A program made the translations under genes and the position numbers. A stretch of 64,000 nt of DNA from Pseudomonas brassicacearum subsp. brassicacearum (GTDB lineage: Bacteria > Pseudomonadota > Gammaproteobacteria > Pseudomonadales > Pseudomonadaceae): assembly GCF_008801605.1 (NCBI RefSeq), contig NZ_VZPJ01000006.1, positions 1 to 64,000 on the forward strand. The letters run 5' to 3'. The notes below the pieces were generated by a model. That model ran no database searches. It had not been told where the DNA came from and was given only the letters and a program-made list of their open reading frames with translations. Below are positions 1 to 8,760 of this stretch, piece by piece. Each line of letters begins with the position of its first letter. Position 1 is the stretch's first letter.

Positions 1-54
1 CCGGGCTTCGATGAACTGAAGCCCAGCACCTTCGAAACCTACTTAACTCATTGA
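1..54 (+). CDS. C-terminal fragment of an unrecognised gene
   Basis: Frame 1 is open from the first base and ends at a TGA at 52-54, giving 17 residues that end in ETYLTH. This is probably the tail of a gene whose body lies upstream of the window, but 17 residues cannot identify it. A short chance open frame is not excluded. The bases from 55 to 169 hold no convincing gene; a 76-residue frame there runs through the terminator of mmsA and looks spurious. Confidence 0.3.
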   Translation, partial: PGFDELKPSTFETYLTH

Positions 55-169
55 ATCTCAAGGAGTTTTCCGTTTCGACTGCGCCGGAAGTGGGGCGAAT
101 TATAGACTTCCAGAATCTGCCGTCAACACCTATTTTCATAATTCTGTCACATCAGTCAAAAAGCCCCGT

Positions 170-212
170 AAACACAGAGGCCGGCGCCCAAGGGCGCCGG
201 CCTCTGTGTTTA
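170..212 (-). terminator. Rho-independent terminator of mmsA
   Basis: A perfect 20-bp inverted repeat (170-189 paired with 192-211, loop of two bases, core GGCCGGCGCCC) lies 5 bases beyond the mmsA stop codon. On the minus strand it is followed by ACGGGGCTTTTTGACT, a short U-tract. It may also terminate rightward transcription from the unknown gene at 1-54. Confidence 0.8.
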
Positions 213-216
213 CCGG

Positions 217-1710
217 TTACAAGCTGGGGAAAGCGAACTGCGAAGCCTCATGGCTGGCACGCTGCGGCCAGCGCTGGGTAATGGCCTTGCGACGGGTATA
301 GAAACGCACGCCGTCCGGGCCGTAGGCGTGCAGGTCACCGAACAGCGAGCGCTTCCAGCCACCAAAGCTGTGATAGGCAACCGGCACCGGCAATGGAACG
401 TTGACGCCCACCATGCCGACTTCGATCTCATCGCAGAACAACCGCGCCGCCTCGCCATCACGAGTGAAGATGCAGGTGCCGTTGCCATACTCGTGATCGT
501 TGATCAACTGCATCGCCTCTTCCAGGCTATTGACCCGGACGATGCACAGCACCGGCCCGAAGATCTCTTCCTTATAGATGCGCATCTCAGGTGTCACGCG
601 ATCAAACAGGCAGCCACCCAGGAAGAAACCTTCCTCATGCCCGGTCACACTCAAGCCACGGCCATCGACCACCAGCGAAGCACCCGCCGCCACACCGTCT
701 TCTATATAGCCGCTGACCTTGTCGCGATGCTGCCCCGTCACCAACGGCCCCATGTCCAGCCCACAGGACGTACCTGCGCCAATCTTCAGCGCCTTGATCT
801 GCGGCACCAGCTTGGCCACCAGCGCATCCGCCACCTGGTCGCCGACACACACCGCTACCGAAATCGCCATGCAGCGTTCACCGCACGAACCGTACGCCGC
901 ACCCATCAGTGCGCTGACGGCATTGTCCAGGTCCGCGTCCGGCATCAGCACCGCATGGTTCTTCGCCCCACCCAGTGCCTGGACGCGTTTGCCACGCCGC
1001 GTGCCCTCGGCATAGATGTATTCGGCAATCGGCGTCGAACCGACAAAACTCAGCGCCTTCACTTCCGGCGCCTCGATCAGCGCGTCCACCGCAGCCTTGT
1101 CGCCGTGCACCACGCTCAATACGCCCTTGGGCAAACCGGCTTCCAACAACAGCTGTGCGATCAGCAGCGTCGAACTCGGGTCACGCTCGGACGGCTTGAG
1201 GATGAAGCAGTTACCGCAGACGATCGCCAACGGATACATCCACAACGGCACCATCGCCGGAAAGTTGAACGGTGTGATACCGGCCACCACACCCAGAGGC
1301 TGGAAGTCTGACCATGCGTCGATGTTCGGTCCTACGTTACGGCTGTATTCGCCTTTCAGAATTTCTGGTGCCGCGCAGGCGAACTCGACGTTTTCGATGC
1401 CGCGCTTGAGCTCACCGGCCGCATCTTCCAACGTCTTGCCATGTTCTTCACTGATCAACTGCGCGATGCGCGACTCGTTCTGCTCCAGCAATTGCTTGAA
1501 ACGAAACATCACCTGCGCGCGCTTGGCCGCCGGTGTATTGCGCCAGGCCGGGAAAGCCGCCTTCGCGGCGTCGATGGCCTGCTGGATGGTCGCGCGATCA
1601 GCCAACGGCACTTTATGGATGGCCTGGCCAGTAGACGGGTTGAACACATCGGCGGTGCGAGCGCTGTCGCTCAGCAGTTCGCCATTGATCAAATGCGGGA
1701 TGAGGCTCAT
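217..1710 (-). CDS. mmsA: CoA-acylating (methyl)malonate-semialdehyde dehydrogenase
   Basis: The 497-residue product is a full-length aldehyde dehydrogenase of the MmsA/BauC type. These enzymes oxidise methylmalonate or malonate semialdehyde with NAD+ and CoA, giving propionyl-CoA or acetyl-CoA and CO2. The substrate-binding Asn lies in TPFNFP (about residue 149) and the catalytic Cys is residue 280 in GERCMA, the motif that marks the CoA-acylating branch. The gene lies downstream of the omega-amino-acid transaminase on the same strand, so malonate semialdehyde made from beta-alanine is the expected substrate. Valine degradation is an alternative use. The start ATG at 1710 is close to an exact TTATCCACA at 1725-1733. 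Confidence 0.92.
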   Translation of the reverse strand: MSLIPHLINGELLSDSARTADVFNPSTGQAIHKVPLADRATIQQAIDAAKAAFPAWRNTPAAKRAQVMFRFKQLLEQNESRIAQLISEEHGKTLEDAAGELKRGIENVEFACAAPEILKGEYSRNVGPNIDAWSDFQPLGVVAGITPFNFPAMVPLWMYPLAIVCGNCFILKPSERDPSSTLLIAQLLLEAGLPKGVLSVVHGDKAAVDALIEAPEVKALSFVGSTPIAEYIYAEGTRRGKRVQALGGAKNHAVLMPDADLDNAVSALMGAAYGSCGERCMAISVAVCVGDQVADALVAKLVPQIKALKIGAGTSCGLDMGPLVTGQHRDKVSGYIEDGVAAGASLVVDGRGLSVTGHEEGFFLGGCLFDRVTPEMRIYKEEIFGPVLCIVRVNSLEEAMQLINDHEYGNGTCIFTRDGEAARLFCDEIEVGMVGVNVPLPVPVAYHSFGGWKRSLFGDLHAYGPDGVRFYTRRKAITQRWPQRASHEASQFAFPSL

Positions 1711-1782
1711 GGGGACTCCAGAATTTATCCACAGGCGCCCGTGACCGGACGCCCGTTATCGAAAGCTATATAGAAGGACGTA

Positions 1783-3132
1783 TCAGTCGAGCTTGTTCAG
1801 CACTTCACCGACCGCATCGAACAGGCGATCCAGATCCTGCGGCTTGCTGTTGAACGTTGGACCGAACTGCAGGGTGTCGCCGCCAAACCGCACATAGAAC
1901 CCGGCTTTCCACAACGCCATGCCGGCCTCGAATGGACGCACGATTGCGTCGCCGTCGCGCCCGGCGATCTGGATCGCGCCGGCCAGGCCATAGTTGCGAA
2001 TGTCGATGACGTTTTTCGCGCCCTTCAAGCCGTGCAGTGCATTCTCGAAATGCGGGGCGATCTCGGCCACGCTCTGTACCAGGTTTTCCTTCTGCAGCAG
2101 GTCCAGCGCAGCCAGGCCAGCCGCGCAGGCTACCGGGTGCGCCGAGTAGGTGTAGCCGTGGGGAAACTCCACCGCGTACTCGGGCGTCGGCTGGTTCATG
2201 AACGTCTGGTAGATCTCGGAGCTGGCAATCACCGCACCCATGGGGATCGCGCCATTGGTGACTTGTTTGGCGATGCACATCAGGTCCGGCGTCACGCCAA
2301 AGCTGTCGGCACCGAACATCGAACCGGTGCGGCCGAAACCGGTGATCACTTCGTCGAACACCAGGAGAATGCTGTGCTGGTCGCAGATTTCCCGCAGGCG
2401 CTTGAGGTAACCCTCTGGCGGCACCAGCACGCCAGCCGACCCCGCCATCGGTTCGACGAATACCGCAGCGATGTTGGAAGCATCGTGCAGCTCGATCAAC
2501 TTCAGCAGCTCATCGGCCAAGGCGATGCCACCCTCTTTCGGCATGCCACGGGAATAGGCATTGCTGGCCAGCAAGGTGTGAGGCAAGTGGTCGACGTCCA
2601 TCATGGCTTGGCCGAACAGCTTGCGGTTGCCGTTGACACCGCCGAGGCTGGTGCCGGCGATGTTCACGCCGTGATAGCCACGGGCACGACCAATCATCTT
2701 GGTCTTGGTCGCCTGGCCCTTGAGACGCCAGTAGGCGCGGACCATCTTCACCGCGGTATCGGCGCACTCGGAGCCGGAGTCGGTAAAGAACACATGATTG
2801 AGATTGCCCGGGGTCAGACTGGTGATTTTTTCCGCCAGTTGGAACGACAGCGGATGGCCGTACTGGAACCCCGGCGAGTAATCGAGGGTGCCCAGTTGCT
2901 TGGCGACCGCTTCCTGGATTTCCTTGCGGGTGTGCCCGGCGCCACATGTCCACAGGCCCGACAGCGAGTCGTACACCTTGCGCCCCTTGTCATCCACCAG
3001 CCAACTGCCTTCGGCAGCGACGATCAGGCGCGGATCGCGCTGGAAATTGCGGTTGGCGGTGTAAGGCATCCAGTGGGCATCCAGCTTGAGCTGGCTGGCC
3101 AGGGAACCGGCAGCGTGTTCGGGCATGTTCAT
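1783..3132 (-). CDS. bauA: Beta-alanine (omega-amino acid):pyruvate aminotransferase
   Basis: The product (449 residues) is a class III PLP aminotransferase that moves the amino group of beta-alanine to pyruvate, giving malonate semialdehyde and alanine. Visible features are the GSECADT-type phosphate pocket, DEVITGFGRTG with the PLP-pyridine Asp, the PLP Lys in AKQVTNG, and the family-typical start region HWMPYTANRNFQ. An upstream in-frame ATG at 3153 exists. I prefer 3132 because GCGAGG lies about 8 bases before it. With mmsA (72-base gap) it forms a two-step beta-alanine degradation operon, and the divergent LysR gene is its probable regulator. Confidence 0.92.
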   Translation of the reverse strand: MNMPEHAAGSLASQLKLDAHWMPYTANRNFQRDPRLIVAAEGSWLVDDKGRKVYDSLSGLWTCGAGHTRKEIQEAVAKQLGTLDYSPGFQYGHPLSFQLAEKITSLTPGNLNHVFFTDSGSECADTAVKMVRAYWRLKGQATKTKMIGRARGYHGVNIAGTSLGGVNGNRKLFGQAMMDVDHLPHTLLASNAYSRGMPKEGGIALADELLKLIELHDASNIAAVFVEPMAGSAGVLVPPEGYLKRLREICDQHSILLVFDEVITGFGRTGSMFGADSFGVTPDLMCIAKQVTNGAIPMGAVIASSEIYQTFMNQPTPEYAVEFPHGYTYSAHPVACAAGLAALDLLQKENLVQSVAEIAPHFENALHGLKGAKNVIDIRNYGLAGAIQIAGRDGDAIVRPFEAGMALWKAGFYVRFGGDTLQFGPTFNSKPQDLDRLFDAVGEVLNKLD

Positions 3133-3254
3133 CGACAAAACCTCGCAGATCATAAGCGACAGGGAATCGAAAGCGTTCTTGCAGCTAAGTTGCCACGGCG
3201 ATAAAGTCGGTGAAATCCAACTTTTGTAACCTTCAGTCTGTAGATCACTAAACT

Positions 3255-4175
3255 ATGAGCGCTCGTCGTCCCGATCCACTGGCCCAGGTCAGCGACTTTG
3301 ATATTCGCCTGCTGCGCATTTTCCGCAGCGTAGTGGAATGTGGTGGATTTTCCGCCGCAGAAACCGTGCTTGGCATCGGCCGCTCGGCCATCAGCCAGCA
3401 GATGAGCGATCTAGAGCAACGCCTCGGCCTGCGCCTGTGCCAGCGTGGGCGCGCGGGCTTTTCCCTGACCGAGGAAGGTCGCGAGGTGTATCAATCGGCG
3501 TTGCAGCTATTGAGCGCACTGGAAAGCTTTCGCACCGAGGTCAACGGCCTGCACCAGCATTTGCGCGGTGAATTGACCATCGGCCTGACCGACAACCTGG
3601 TCACCCTGCCCCACATGCGCATCACCCACGCCTTGGCGCAATTGAAAGAACGCGGGCCCGACGTGCAGATCCAGATCCGCATGATCGCCCCCAACGAAGT
3701 CGAGCAAGGCGTGCTCGACGGGCGCCTGCACGTCGGCGTAGTTCCCCAGGCCAGTGCCCTGTCCGGGCTGGAATATCAACCGCTGTACAGTGAACGATCA
3801 CTGCTGTACTGCGCGGTCGGGCATCCGCTGTTTTATGTCGATGACCAGCAACTTGAGGACGCTCGCCTCAACAGCCAGGACGCCATCGCGCCAACCTTCC
3901 GCCTGCCTGCCGAAATACAGGCCCATTACCAGGCGCTCAATTGCACCGCGAGCGCATCGGACCGCGAAGGCATGGCGTTCCTGATCCTCACCGGACGCTA
4001 CATCGGTTACCTGCCCGATCACTACGCCAGCCTCTGGGTCCAGCAAGGTCGGCTGCGGGCCCTGAAGCCCTCCGCACGTTTCTATGACCTGAGCCTGGCG
4101 TCGGTCACGCGCAAGGGGCGTCGGCCTCACCTGGTGCTGGAGAGTTTTCTCGAAAGCCTCGCAGCCACCCGTTAA
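3255..4175 (+). CDS. LysR-family regulator of the beta-alanine operon (BauR-like)
   Basis: The 306-residue protein has an N-terminal winged helix-turn-helix (about residues 15-75, with SAAETVLGIGRSAISQQMSDLE) and a periplasmic-binding-protein-like effector domain. It is transcribed divergently from bauA across a 120-base gap, the usual arrangement for a LysR activator and its target. In P. aeruginosa the gene in this position is bauR. That it senses beta-alanine or a related amino acid is an inference from position only. Confidence 0.85.
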   Translation: MSARRPDPLAQVSDFDIRLLRIFRSVVECGGFSAAETVLGIGRSAISQQMSDLEQRLGLRLCQRGRAGFSLTEEGREVYQSALQLLSALESFRTEVNGLHQHLRGELTIGLTDNLVTLPHMRITHALAQLKERGPDVQIQIRMIAPNEVEQGVLDGRLHVGVVPQASALSGLEYQPLYSERSLLYCAVGHPLFYVDDQQLEDARLNSQDAIAPTFRLPAEIQAHYQALNCTASASDREGMAFLILTGRYIGYLPDHYASLWVQQGRLRALKPSARFYDLSLASVTRKGRRPHLVLESFLESLAATR

Positions 4176-4188
4176 CCCTTTGCTCTTT

Positions 4189-4214
4189 GTGGGAGCGAGC
4201 TTGCTCGCTCCCAC
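4189..4214. repeat. Single REP-like palindrome after the LysR gene
   Basis: A perfect 12-bp inverted repeat (GTGGGAGCGAGC, loop TT, then its complement) lies 13 bases after the LysR stop codon. It has the head of the REP family found across this window, but the hairpin closes symmetrically and lacks the CGCGAT tail. It could end LysR transcription, although there is no U-tract. Confidence 0.7.
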
Positions 4215-4314
4215 AGGTGTTTAGTCAGGCTTTTAGTGTGATGGCACTTGTCGGATCGATGCCGGTGCGCTATCAACGCACTTGCTTGCCCACAGACCCA
4301 GCCCGGAAACGCCC

Positions 4315-4965
4315 ATGACCTTTGAAGTCCCTGCCCACGGTGGCAAGCCCACCAGTCGCATTCGTCAAAAGAACGAAGAGACGATTCTCAAGGCTGCCGA
4401 AGATGAATTCGCCCGTCACGGGTTCAAAGGCACCAGCATGAATGCCATCGCCCTGAAGGCCGGGCTGCCCAAGGCAAATCTGCATTATTACTTCACCAAT
4501 AAACTCGGCTTGTACGTGGCGGTGCTGAGCAACATCATCGAATTGTGGGACAGCACCTTCAATACCCTCACAGCCGAGGATGATCCGGCCGAAGCCCTGA
4601 CCCGCTATATCCGCGCCAAGATGGAGTTCTCTCGTCGCCAACCCCAGGCATCGCGATTGTTTGCCATGGAAGTGATCAGCGGCGGCGAATGCCTGACCGA
4701 GTATTTCAACCAGGATTATCGCGCCTGGTTCAATGGTCGGGCGGCCGTATTCCAGGCCTGGATCGATGCCGGCAAGATGGACCCGATCGACCCGGTTCAC
4801 CTCATTTTCCTGTTATGGGGCAGCACCCAGCATTACGCCGACTTCGCCACCCAGATCTGTCGCGTGACCGGGCGCAGCAAGTTGACCAAGCAGGACATGG
4901 TCGAGGCTGGCGACAACCTGATCCGCATCATTCTCAAAGGCTGCGGCCTGACACCTGCCCTCTAA
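4315..4965 (+). CDS. TetR-family regulator, RutR-like
   Basis: The 216-residue protein has a TetR helix-turn-helix (about residues 12-60, with GFKGTSMNAIALKAGLPKANLHYYF) and a C-terminal domain resembling RutR, the regulator of pyrimidine and purine catabolism. The frame can be extended to a TTG at 4282, but the ATG at 4315 gives the expected N-terminus. It lies upstream of the purine transporter and deaminase block, so a role in nucleobase-responsive control is plausible but unproven. The yigZ start follows 7 bases after its stop. Confidence 0.85.
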   Translation: MTFEVPAHGGKPTSRIRQKNEETILKAAEDEFARHGFKGTSMNAIALKAGLPKANLHYYFTNKLGLYVAVLSNIIELWDSTFNTLTAEDDPAEALTRYIRAKMEFSRRQPQASRLFAMEVISGGECLTEYFNQDYRAWFNGRAAVFQAWIDAGKMDPIDPVHLIFLLWGSTQHYADFATQICRVTGRSKLTKQDMVEAGDNLIRIILKGCGLTPAL

Positions 4966-4972
4966 GATCGCC

Positions 4973-5554
4973 ATGCCCTTTACCCTTGCCGGCTTTTGCG
5001 AACACCGCGAAGAAATTCGCAAAAGCCGCTTCATCACGTTCGCCGCGCCCATCACCAGCCCCGCCGACGCCCAGGCCTTTATCGACCAGCACAGCGACCT
5101 GAATGCCTCGCACAATTGCTGGGCCTGGAAACTCGGCGACCAATACCGCAGCTACGACGATGGCGAACCGGGAGGCACCGCCGGGCGGCCAATCCTGGCC
5201 GCGATCGAAGCACAAGCCTGCGATCAGGTCGCGGTGCTGGTGATTCGCTGGTACGGCGGGATTCAACTGGGCACGGGCGGGCTGGCCCGGGCTTATGGCG
5301 GCGGCGCGAACAAATGCCTGCAAAACGCCGAGAAAATCGAATTGATCAGTCGCGTGGCGCTGCGCTGTTCCTGCGGATTCGCCGAGCTGGCCCTGGTGAA
5401 ACTGCGTGTCGCCGAATGCGCCGGGTTGGTCAATGAAGAGCGCTTTACAGCCAACGGCGTAGACCTTCAACTGGCCGTGGGCGAAGCGCAGATCGAAACA
5501 TTGCAAACGCATCTGGCGGACCTGAGCCGTGGCCGGATTCTGCTGGCACGTTGA
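4973..5554 (+). CDS. yigZ: YigZ/IMPACT-family protein
   Basis: The 193-residue product carries the UPF0029/IMPACT N-terminal fold with its signature DDGEPGGTAGRP (about residues 62-73), and the WYGGIQLGTGGLARAY motif, followed by a ferredoxin-like C-terminal domain. The biochemical role in bacteria is not settled; eukaryotic IMPACT acts on the Gcn2 translation-control pathway. It starts 7 bases after the TetR gene and is probably co-transcribed. Length and motifs are normal for the family. Confidence 0.88.
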   Translation: MPFTLAGFCEHREEIRKSRFITFAAPITSPADAQAFIDQHSDLNASHNCWAWKLGDQYRSYDDGEPGGTAGRPILAAIEAQACDQVAVLVIRWYGGIQLGTGGLARAYGGGANKCLQNAEKIELISRVALRCSCGFAELALVKLRVAECAGLVNEERFTANGVDLQLAVGEAQIETLQTHLADLSRGRILLAR

Positions 5555-6087
5555 GATCAGCCTGCGACCTTTCAGGGCGCCTCGCAATCGTTCAACTTGC
5601 CCACATCCACTGTGTACCCGACTGTGGATAACCTGAGCACATCCCTCTGTAACCCTTCTGTCATGCGGGTTTCAGAGAGTTGCTCATTTTTCAGCCAAAG
5701 TCCCGTGGAACCGACAAATCCATCCATAAAACAAACGCTTGCGGCGGTTTATCACCTTTAGAAGAAAGCCCCGCAGTGCTTATGCCCGAGTTTCCCGCTT
5801 GCACACAATAACTGTGGAGCAACCTGTGGATAACCCGTTCATGGCTCCTGCCACCCCAAGAAGGGCATGGCTCGCAGCCGCTTGCTCAATTCTTAACCAC
5901 CCATTTCAGGGCAAACCGATGCCTGCGCAAAACTTGCACGCTCCAAGCCGGTGCAGAATTTTCCTGCGGCAGATGCCCTGGCTACATGCAGAGAGCCTTG
6001 GCGACGCGGGCCGAGGCAATTTCCTGACCTGATGGCCAGGAAATTGCTTTATCCACAGGCATTCCTGTCCATCGGCCCGAGCCTGTC
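5555..6087. other. 533-base intergenic region with three DnaA-box sequences and a hairpin
   Basis: No gene is convincing here; a TTG-started 97-residue frame (5739-6032) has no recognisable protein character. The stretch contains three exact DnaA-box 9-mers: TTATCCACA on the minus strand at 5623-5631 and 5825-5833, and on the plus strand at 6049-6057. It also contains an 11-bp perfect inverted repeat at 6016-6047. Its 3' part may be a long leader for the ABC transporter operon that starts at 6088. Confidence 0.6.
6016..6047 (+). promoter_or_regulatory. Hairpin in the ABC transporter leader (possible attenuator)
   Basis: GCAATTTCCTG (6016-6026) and CAGGAAATTGC (6037-6047) form a perfect 11-bp stem with a 10-base loop, followed by TTTATCC. 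It ends 40 bases before the ATPase start codon. It could be an intrinsic terminator or attenuator with a weak U-tract, or an operator. The sequence does not decide between these. Confidence 0.45.
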
Positions 6088-7641
6088 ATGTCCAACCCCG
6101 ATTCCATCGCGCGCCTGCAATTGCGCAACATCAGCAAACGCTACCCCGGTTGCCTGGCCAACGACGCCATCGACCTGAGCATCCAACCCGGGGAGATCCA
6201 CGCCCTGCTCGGGGAAAACGGTGCGGGTAAAAGCACCCTGATGAAGATTATCTACGGCGTCACCCCTGCCGATTCGGGCGAGGTGATCTGGCAAGGCCAG
6301 CGCATCAACCTGCGCAACCCGGCCCAGGCCCGCGGCCTGGGAATCGGCATGGTGTTCCAGCATTTCTCGCTGTTCGAAACCCTCACCGTTGCGCAGAACA
6401 TTGCCCTGGCAATGGGCGCGGCAGCCGGTACGCCGGCGCAGCTGGAACCCCGGATCCGCGAGGTTTCCCGGCGTTACGGCATGGCGCTGGAGCCGCAGCG
6501 GCTGGTCCACAGCCTGTCGATTGGCGAGCGGCAGCGGGTGGAGATCATTCGCTGCCTGATGCAGGACATTCGCCTGCTGATTCTCGACGAACCGACCTCG
6601 GTGCTCACGCCCGTGGAAGCCGAAGAACTGTTCGTGACCCTGCGCCGACTGGCGAGCGAGGGCTGCAGCATCCTGTTTATCAGCCACAAGCTCGGGGAAG
6701 TGCGAGCGTTGTGCCACAGCGCCACGGTGCTGCGCGGCGGACGGGTGTCGGGGCATTGCACGCCGGCGCAATGCTCGGACCGGGAGCTGGCGCAACTGAT
6801 GGTTGGCGAAGCGGCCGGACTGATCACGGACTACACCAAGGTCAGCGCAGACAAAGTCTTCCTGCAAATCAACAAGCTGTCCTGGCACAACCCGGACCCG
6901 TTCGGCTGCTCGTTGCGGGAGATCGACCTGGAGGTGCGCAGCGGCGAAATCGTCGGCATCGCCGGGGTGGCGGGCAACGGTCAGGACGAATGGCTGGCGT
7001 TGCTCAGCGGAGAAACGCCGCTTGCCCGCCAGCAAGGCGAAACGATCCGATTCGACGGGCAACCCGTGGCTCATCTACGCCCCGACGCCCGTCGCCGGCT
7101 CGGGCTGGCCTTTGTCCCCGCCGAGCGCCTGGGCCACGGCGCCGTGCCGCAATTGAGCCTGGCGGATAACGCCTTGCTCAGTGCGTTCCAACAGGGCCTG
7201 GTCAGCCACGGACTGATTCGCCGCAGCAAGGTCGAACACCTGGCCGAGGAGATCATCCGCCGCTTTGGCGTGAAGACCCCCGACACCAGAACCCCGGCGC
7301 GCAGCCTCTCGGGAGGCAACCTGCAGAAATTCATTCTCGGCCGGGAAATCCTGCAACAGCCGAAGCTGCTGGTGGCCGCTCACCCGACCTGGGGCGTGGA
7401 CGTCGGCGCGGCCGCGACCATCCATCGCGCACTGATTGCCCTGCGCGATGCAGGCGCGGCGATTCTGGTGATCTCCGAAGACCTCGACGAACTGTTCCAG
7501 ATCAGCGACCGCCTCGGCGCCTTGTGCGGCGGGCGTCTGTCGGCCTTGAGACCCACCGTCGAGACCCGGCTCAGTGACGTCGGTGGCTGGATGGCCGGCC
7601 AGTTCGACGCCCCTCAATCCCCTGCCCCCGCACCGGTTTAA
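6088..7641 (+). CDS. BMP-type (nucleoside/purine) ABC transporter ATP-binding protein
   Basis: The 517-residue protein has two fused nucleotide-binding domains, as in RbsA- and NupA-like importers. The N-terminal domain has Walker A GENGAGKST, signature LSIGERQRVE and Walker B LLILDEPTS. The C-terminal domain has the degenerate P-loop GVAGNGQDEW, with signature LSGGNLQK. It energises uptake through the two permeases that follow at 12 bases and with a one-base overlap. The matching BMP-family binding protein is at 14509, and the deaminases nearby point to purine bases or nucleosides as substrate. Confidence 0.9.
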   Translation: MSNPDSIARLQLRNISKRYPGCLANDAIDLSIQPGEIHALLGENGAGKSTLMKIIYGVTPADSGEVIWQGQRINLRNPAQARGLGIGMVFQHFSLFETLTVAQNIALAMGAAAGTPAQLEPRIREVSRRYGMALEPQRLVHSLSIGERQRVEIIRCLMQDIRLLILDEPTSVLTPVEAEELFVTLRRLASEGCSILFISHKLGEVRALCHSATVLRGGRVSGHCTPAQCSDRELAQLMVGEAAGLITDYTKVSADKVFLQINKLSWHNPDPFGCSLREIDLEVRSGEIVGIAGVAGNGQDEWLALLSGETPLARQQGETIRFDGQPVAHLRPDARRRLGLAFVPAERLGHGAVPQLSLADNALLSAFQQGLVSHGLIRRSKVEHLAEEIIRRFGVKTPDTRTPARSLSGGNLQKFILGREILQQPKLLVAAHPTWGVDVGAAATIHRALIALRDAGAAILVISEDLDELFQISDRLGALCGGRLSALRPTVETRLSDVGGWMAGQFDAPQSPAPAPV

Positions 7642-7653
7642 ACGGAGTTCTAC

Positions 7654-8760
7654 ATGCTGCTTTCTCTCGAACCTCGCGGCCAGCAATCGCGCCTGATGCT
7701 CTGGTGCTCACCGCTACTGGCCGCCGTGTTGACCCTGGCCTGTGGCTCGCTGCTGTTCATCGCCCTGGGGCACGATCCGCTGCAAACGCTGTACACCCTG
7801 TTGATCGCCCCGATCAGCGATCTGTACGGCGTGTCCGAGTGGCTGGTCAAGACCCTGCCGATCCTGCTGTGTGCCCTCGGCCTGGCCGTGGCCTATCAGG
7901 CGCGAATCTGGAACATCGGCGCTGAAGGCCAACTGCTGCTCGGCGCCCTGGCCGGCAGCGCCTTGGCGGTGAACATCATCGACATGCAAAGCCGCTGGGC
8001 ACTGGTGCTGATCCTGCTGACCGGCACCCTGGCCGGTGCCGCCTGGGCCGGGCTCACGGCGTGGCTGCGCACGCGCTTCAATGCCAATGAAATCCTCACC
8101 AGCATCATGCTCAATTACATCGCCCTGAACCTGTTGCTGTTTTGCGTTCACGGACCGTTGAAAGACCCGGCGGGTTTCAACTTCCCCGAGTCGGCGATGT
8201 TCGGCGAGGCCAGTCGCCTGCCGTTGCTGCTGGAGGACGGCCGGGTCCACGCCGGGCTGTATTTCGCCCTGCTGGCACTGGTGGCGGTGTGGGTTTTGCT
8301 GCAGAAAAGCTTCGTTGGCTTTCAGATCAAGGTACTGGGCCTCGATGCCCGCGCCGCCGGTTTCGCCGGTTTTCGCCAGAAACCGTTGGTGTGGCTGGCG
8401 TTGTTGATCAGCGGGGCACTGGCCGGGCTGGCCGGCGTCTGCGAAGTGACCGGGCCGATCGGTCAACTGGTGCCGCAGGTGTCGCCGGGCTACGGCTATG
8501 CGGCAATTACCGTGGCGTTCCTGGGGAGGCTCAATCCCATTGGCATTCTGTTTTCCAGCCTGTTGATGGCGTTGCTGTACATCGGCGGCGAGAGCGCGCA
8601 GATGTCGCTGAACCTTCCCCAGGCAATCACCCAACTGTTCCAGGGAATGATGCTGTTTTTCCTGTTGGCCTGCGACGTGCTGATTCTGTACCGGCCACGC
8701 CTCAACCTGCGCTGGGCCCGCCGCACCCGAACCACCGCCGTACAGGCAGGAGCGCTGTGA
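7654..8760 (+). CDS. ABC transporter permease, BMP/nucleoside type (first)
   Basis: This 368-residue inner-membrane protein has about ten hydrophobic helices and the BPD_transp_2 pattern, including RIWNIGAEGQLLLGALAG and TRFNANEILTSIMLNYIALN, which are typical of the YufP/NupB permease type. It forms the channel with the second permease. GGAG precedes the start by 7 bases. Its TGA shares one base with the ATG of the next gene, indicating translational coupling. Confidence 0.9.
   Translation: MLLSLEPRGQQSRLMLWCSPLLAAVLTLACGSLLFIALGHDPLQTLYTLLIAPISDLYGVSEWLVKTLPILLCALGLAVAYQARIWNIGAEGQLLLGALAGSALAVNIIDMQSRWALVLILLTGTLAGAAWAGLTAWLRTRFNANEILTSIMLNYIALNLLLFCVHGPLKDPAGFNFPESAMFGEASRLPLLLEDGRVHAGLYFALLALVAVWVLLQKSFVGFQIKVLGLDARAAGFAGFRQKPLVWLALLISGALAGLAGVCEVTGPIGQLVPQVSPGYGYAAITVAFLGRLNPIGILFSSLLMALLYIGGESAQMSLNLPQAITQLFQGMMLFFLLACDVLILYRPRLNLRWARRTRTTAVQAGAL

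Noticed and set aside
5739..6032. A 97-residue open frame in the intergenic region before the ABC transporter
   Set aside because: It starts with TTG, has no ribosome binding site or recognisable motif, and overlaps the DnaA boxes and the leader repeats.
5555..6087. The DnaA boxes read as a replication origin
   Set aside because: No dnaA, dnaN, rpmH or gyrB neighbour, no obvious AT-rich unwinding element, and only three boxes; a chromosomal origin in Pseudomonas lies beside dnaA.
8142..8759. The long N-terminal extension of the second permease frame
   Set aside because: It is only the shadow of the first permease; the ATG at 8760 overlaps the upstream stop and gives a normal N-terminus.
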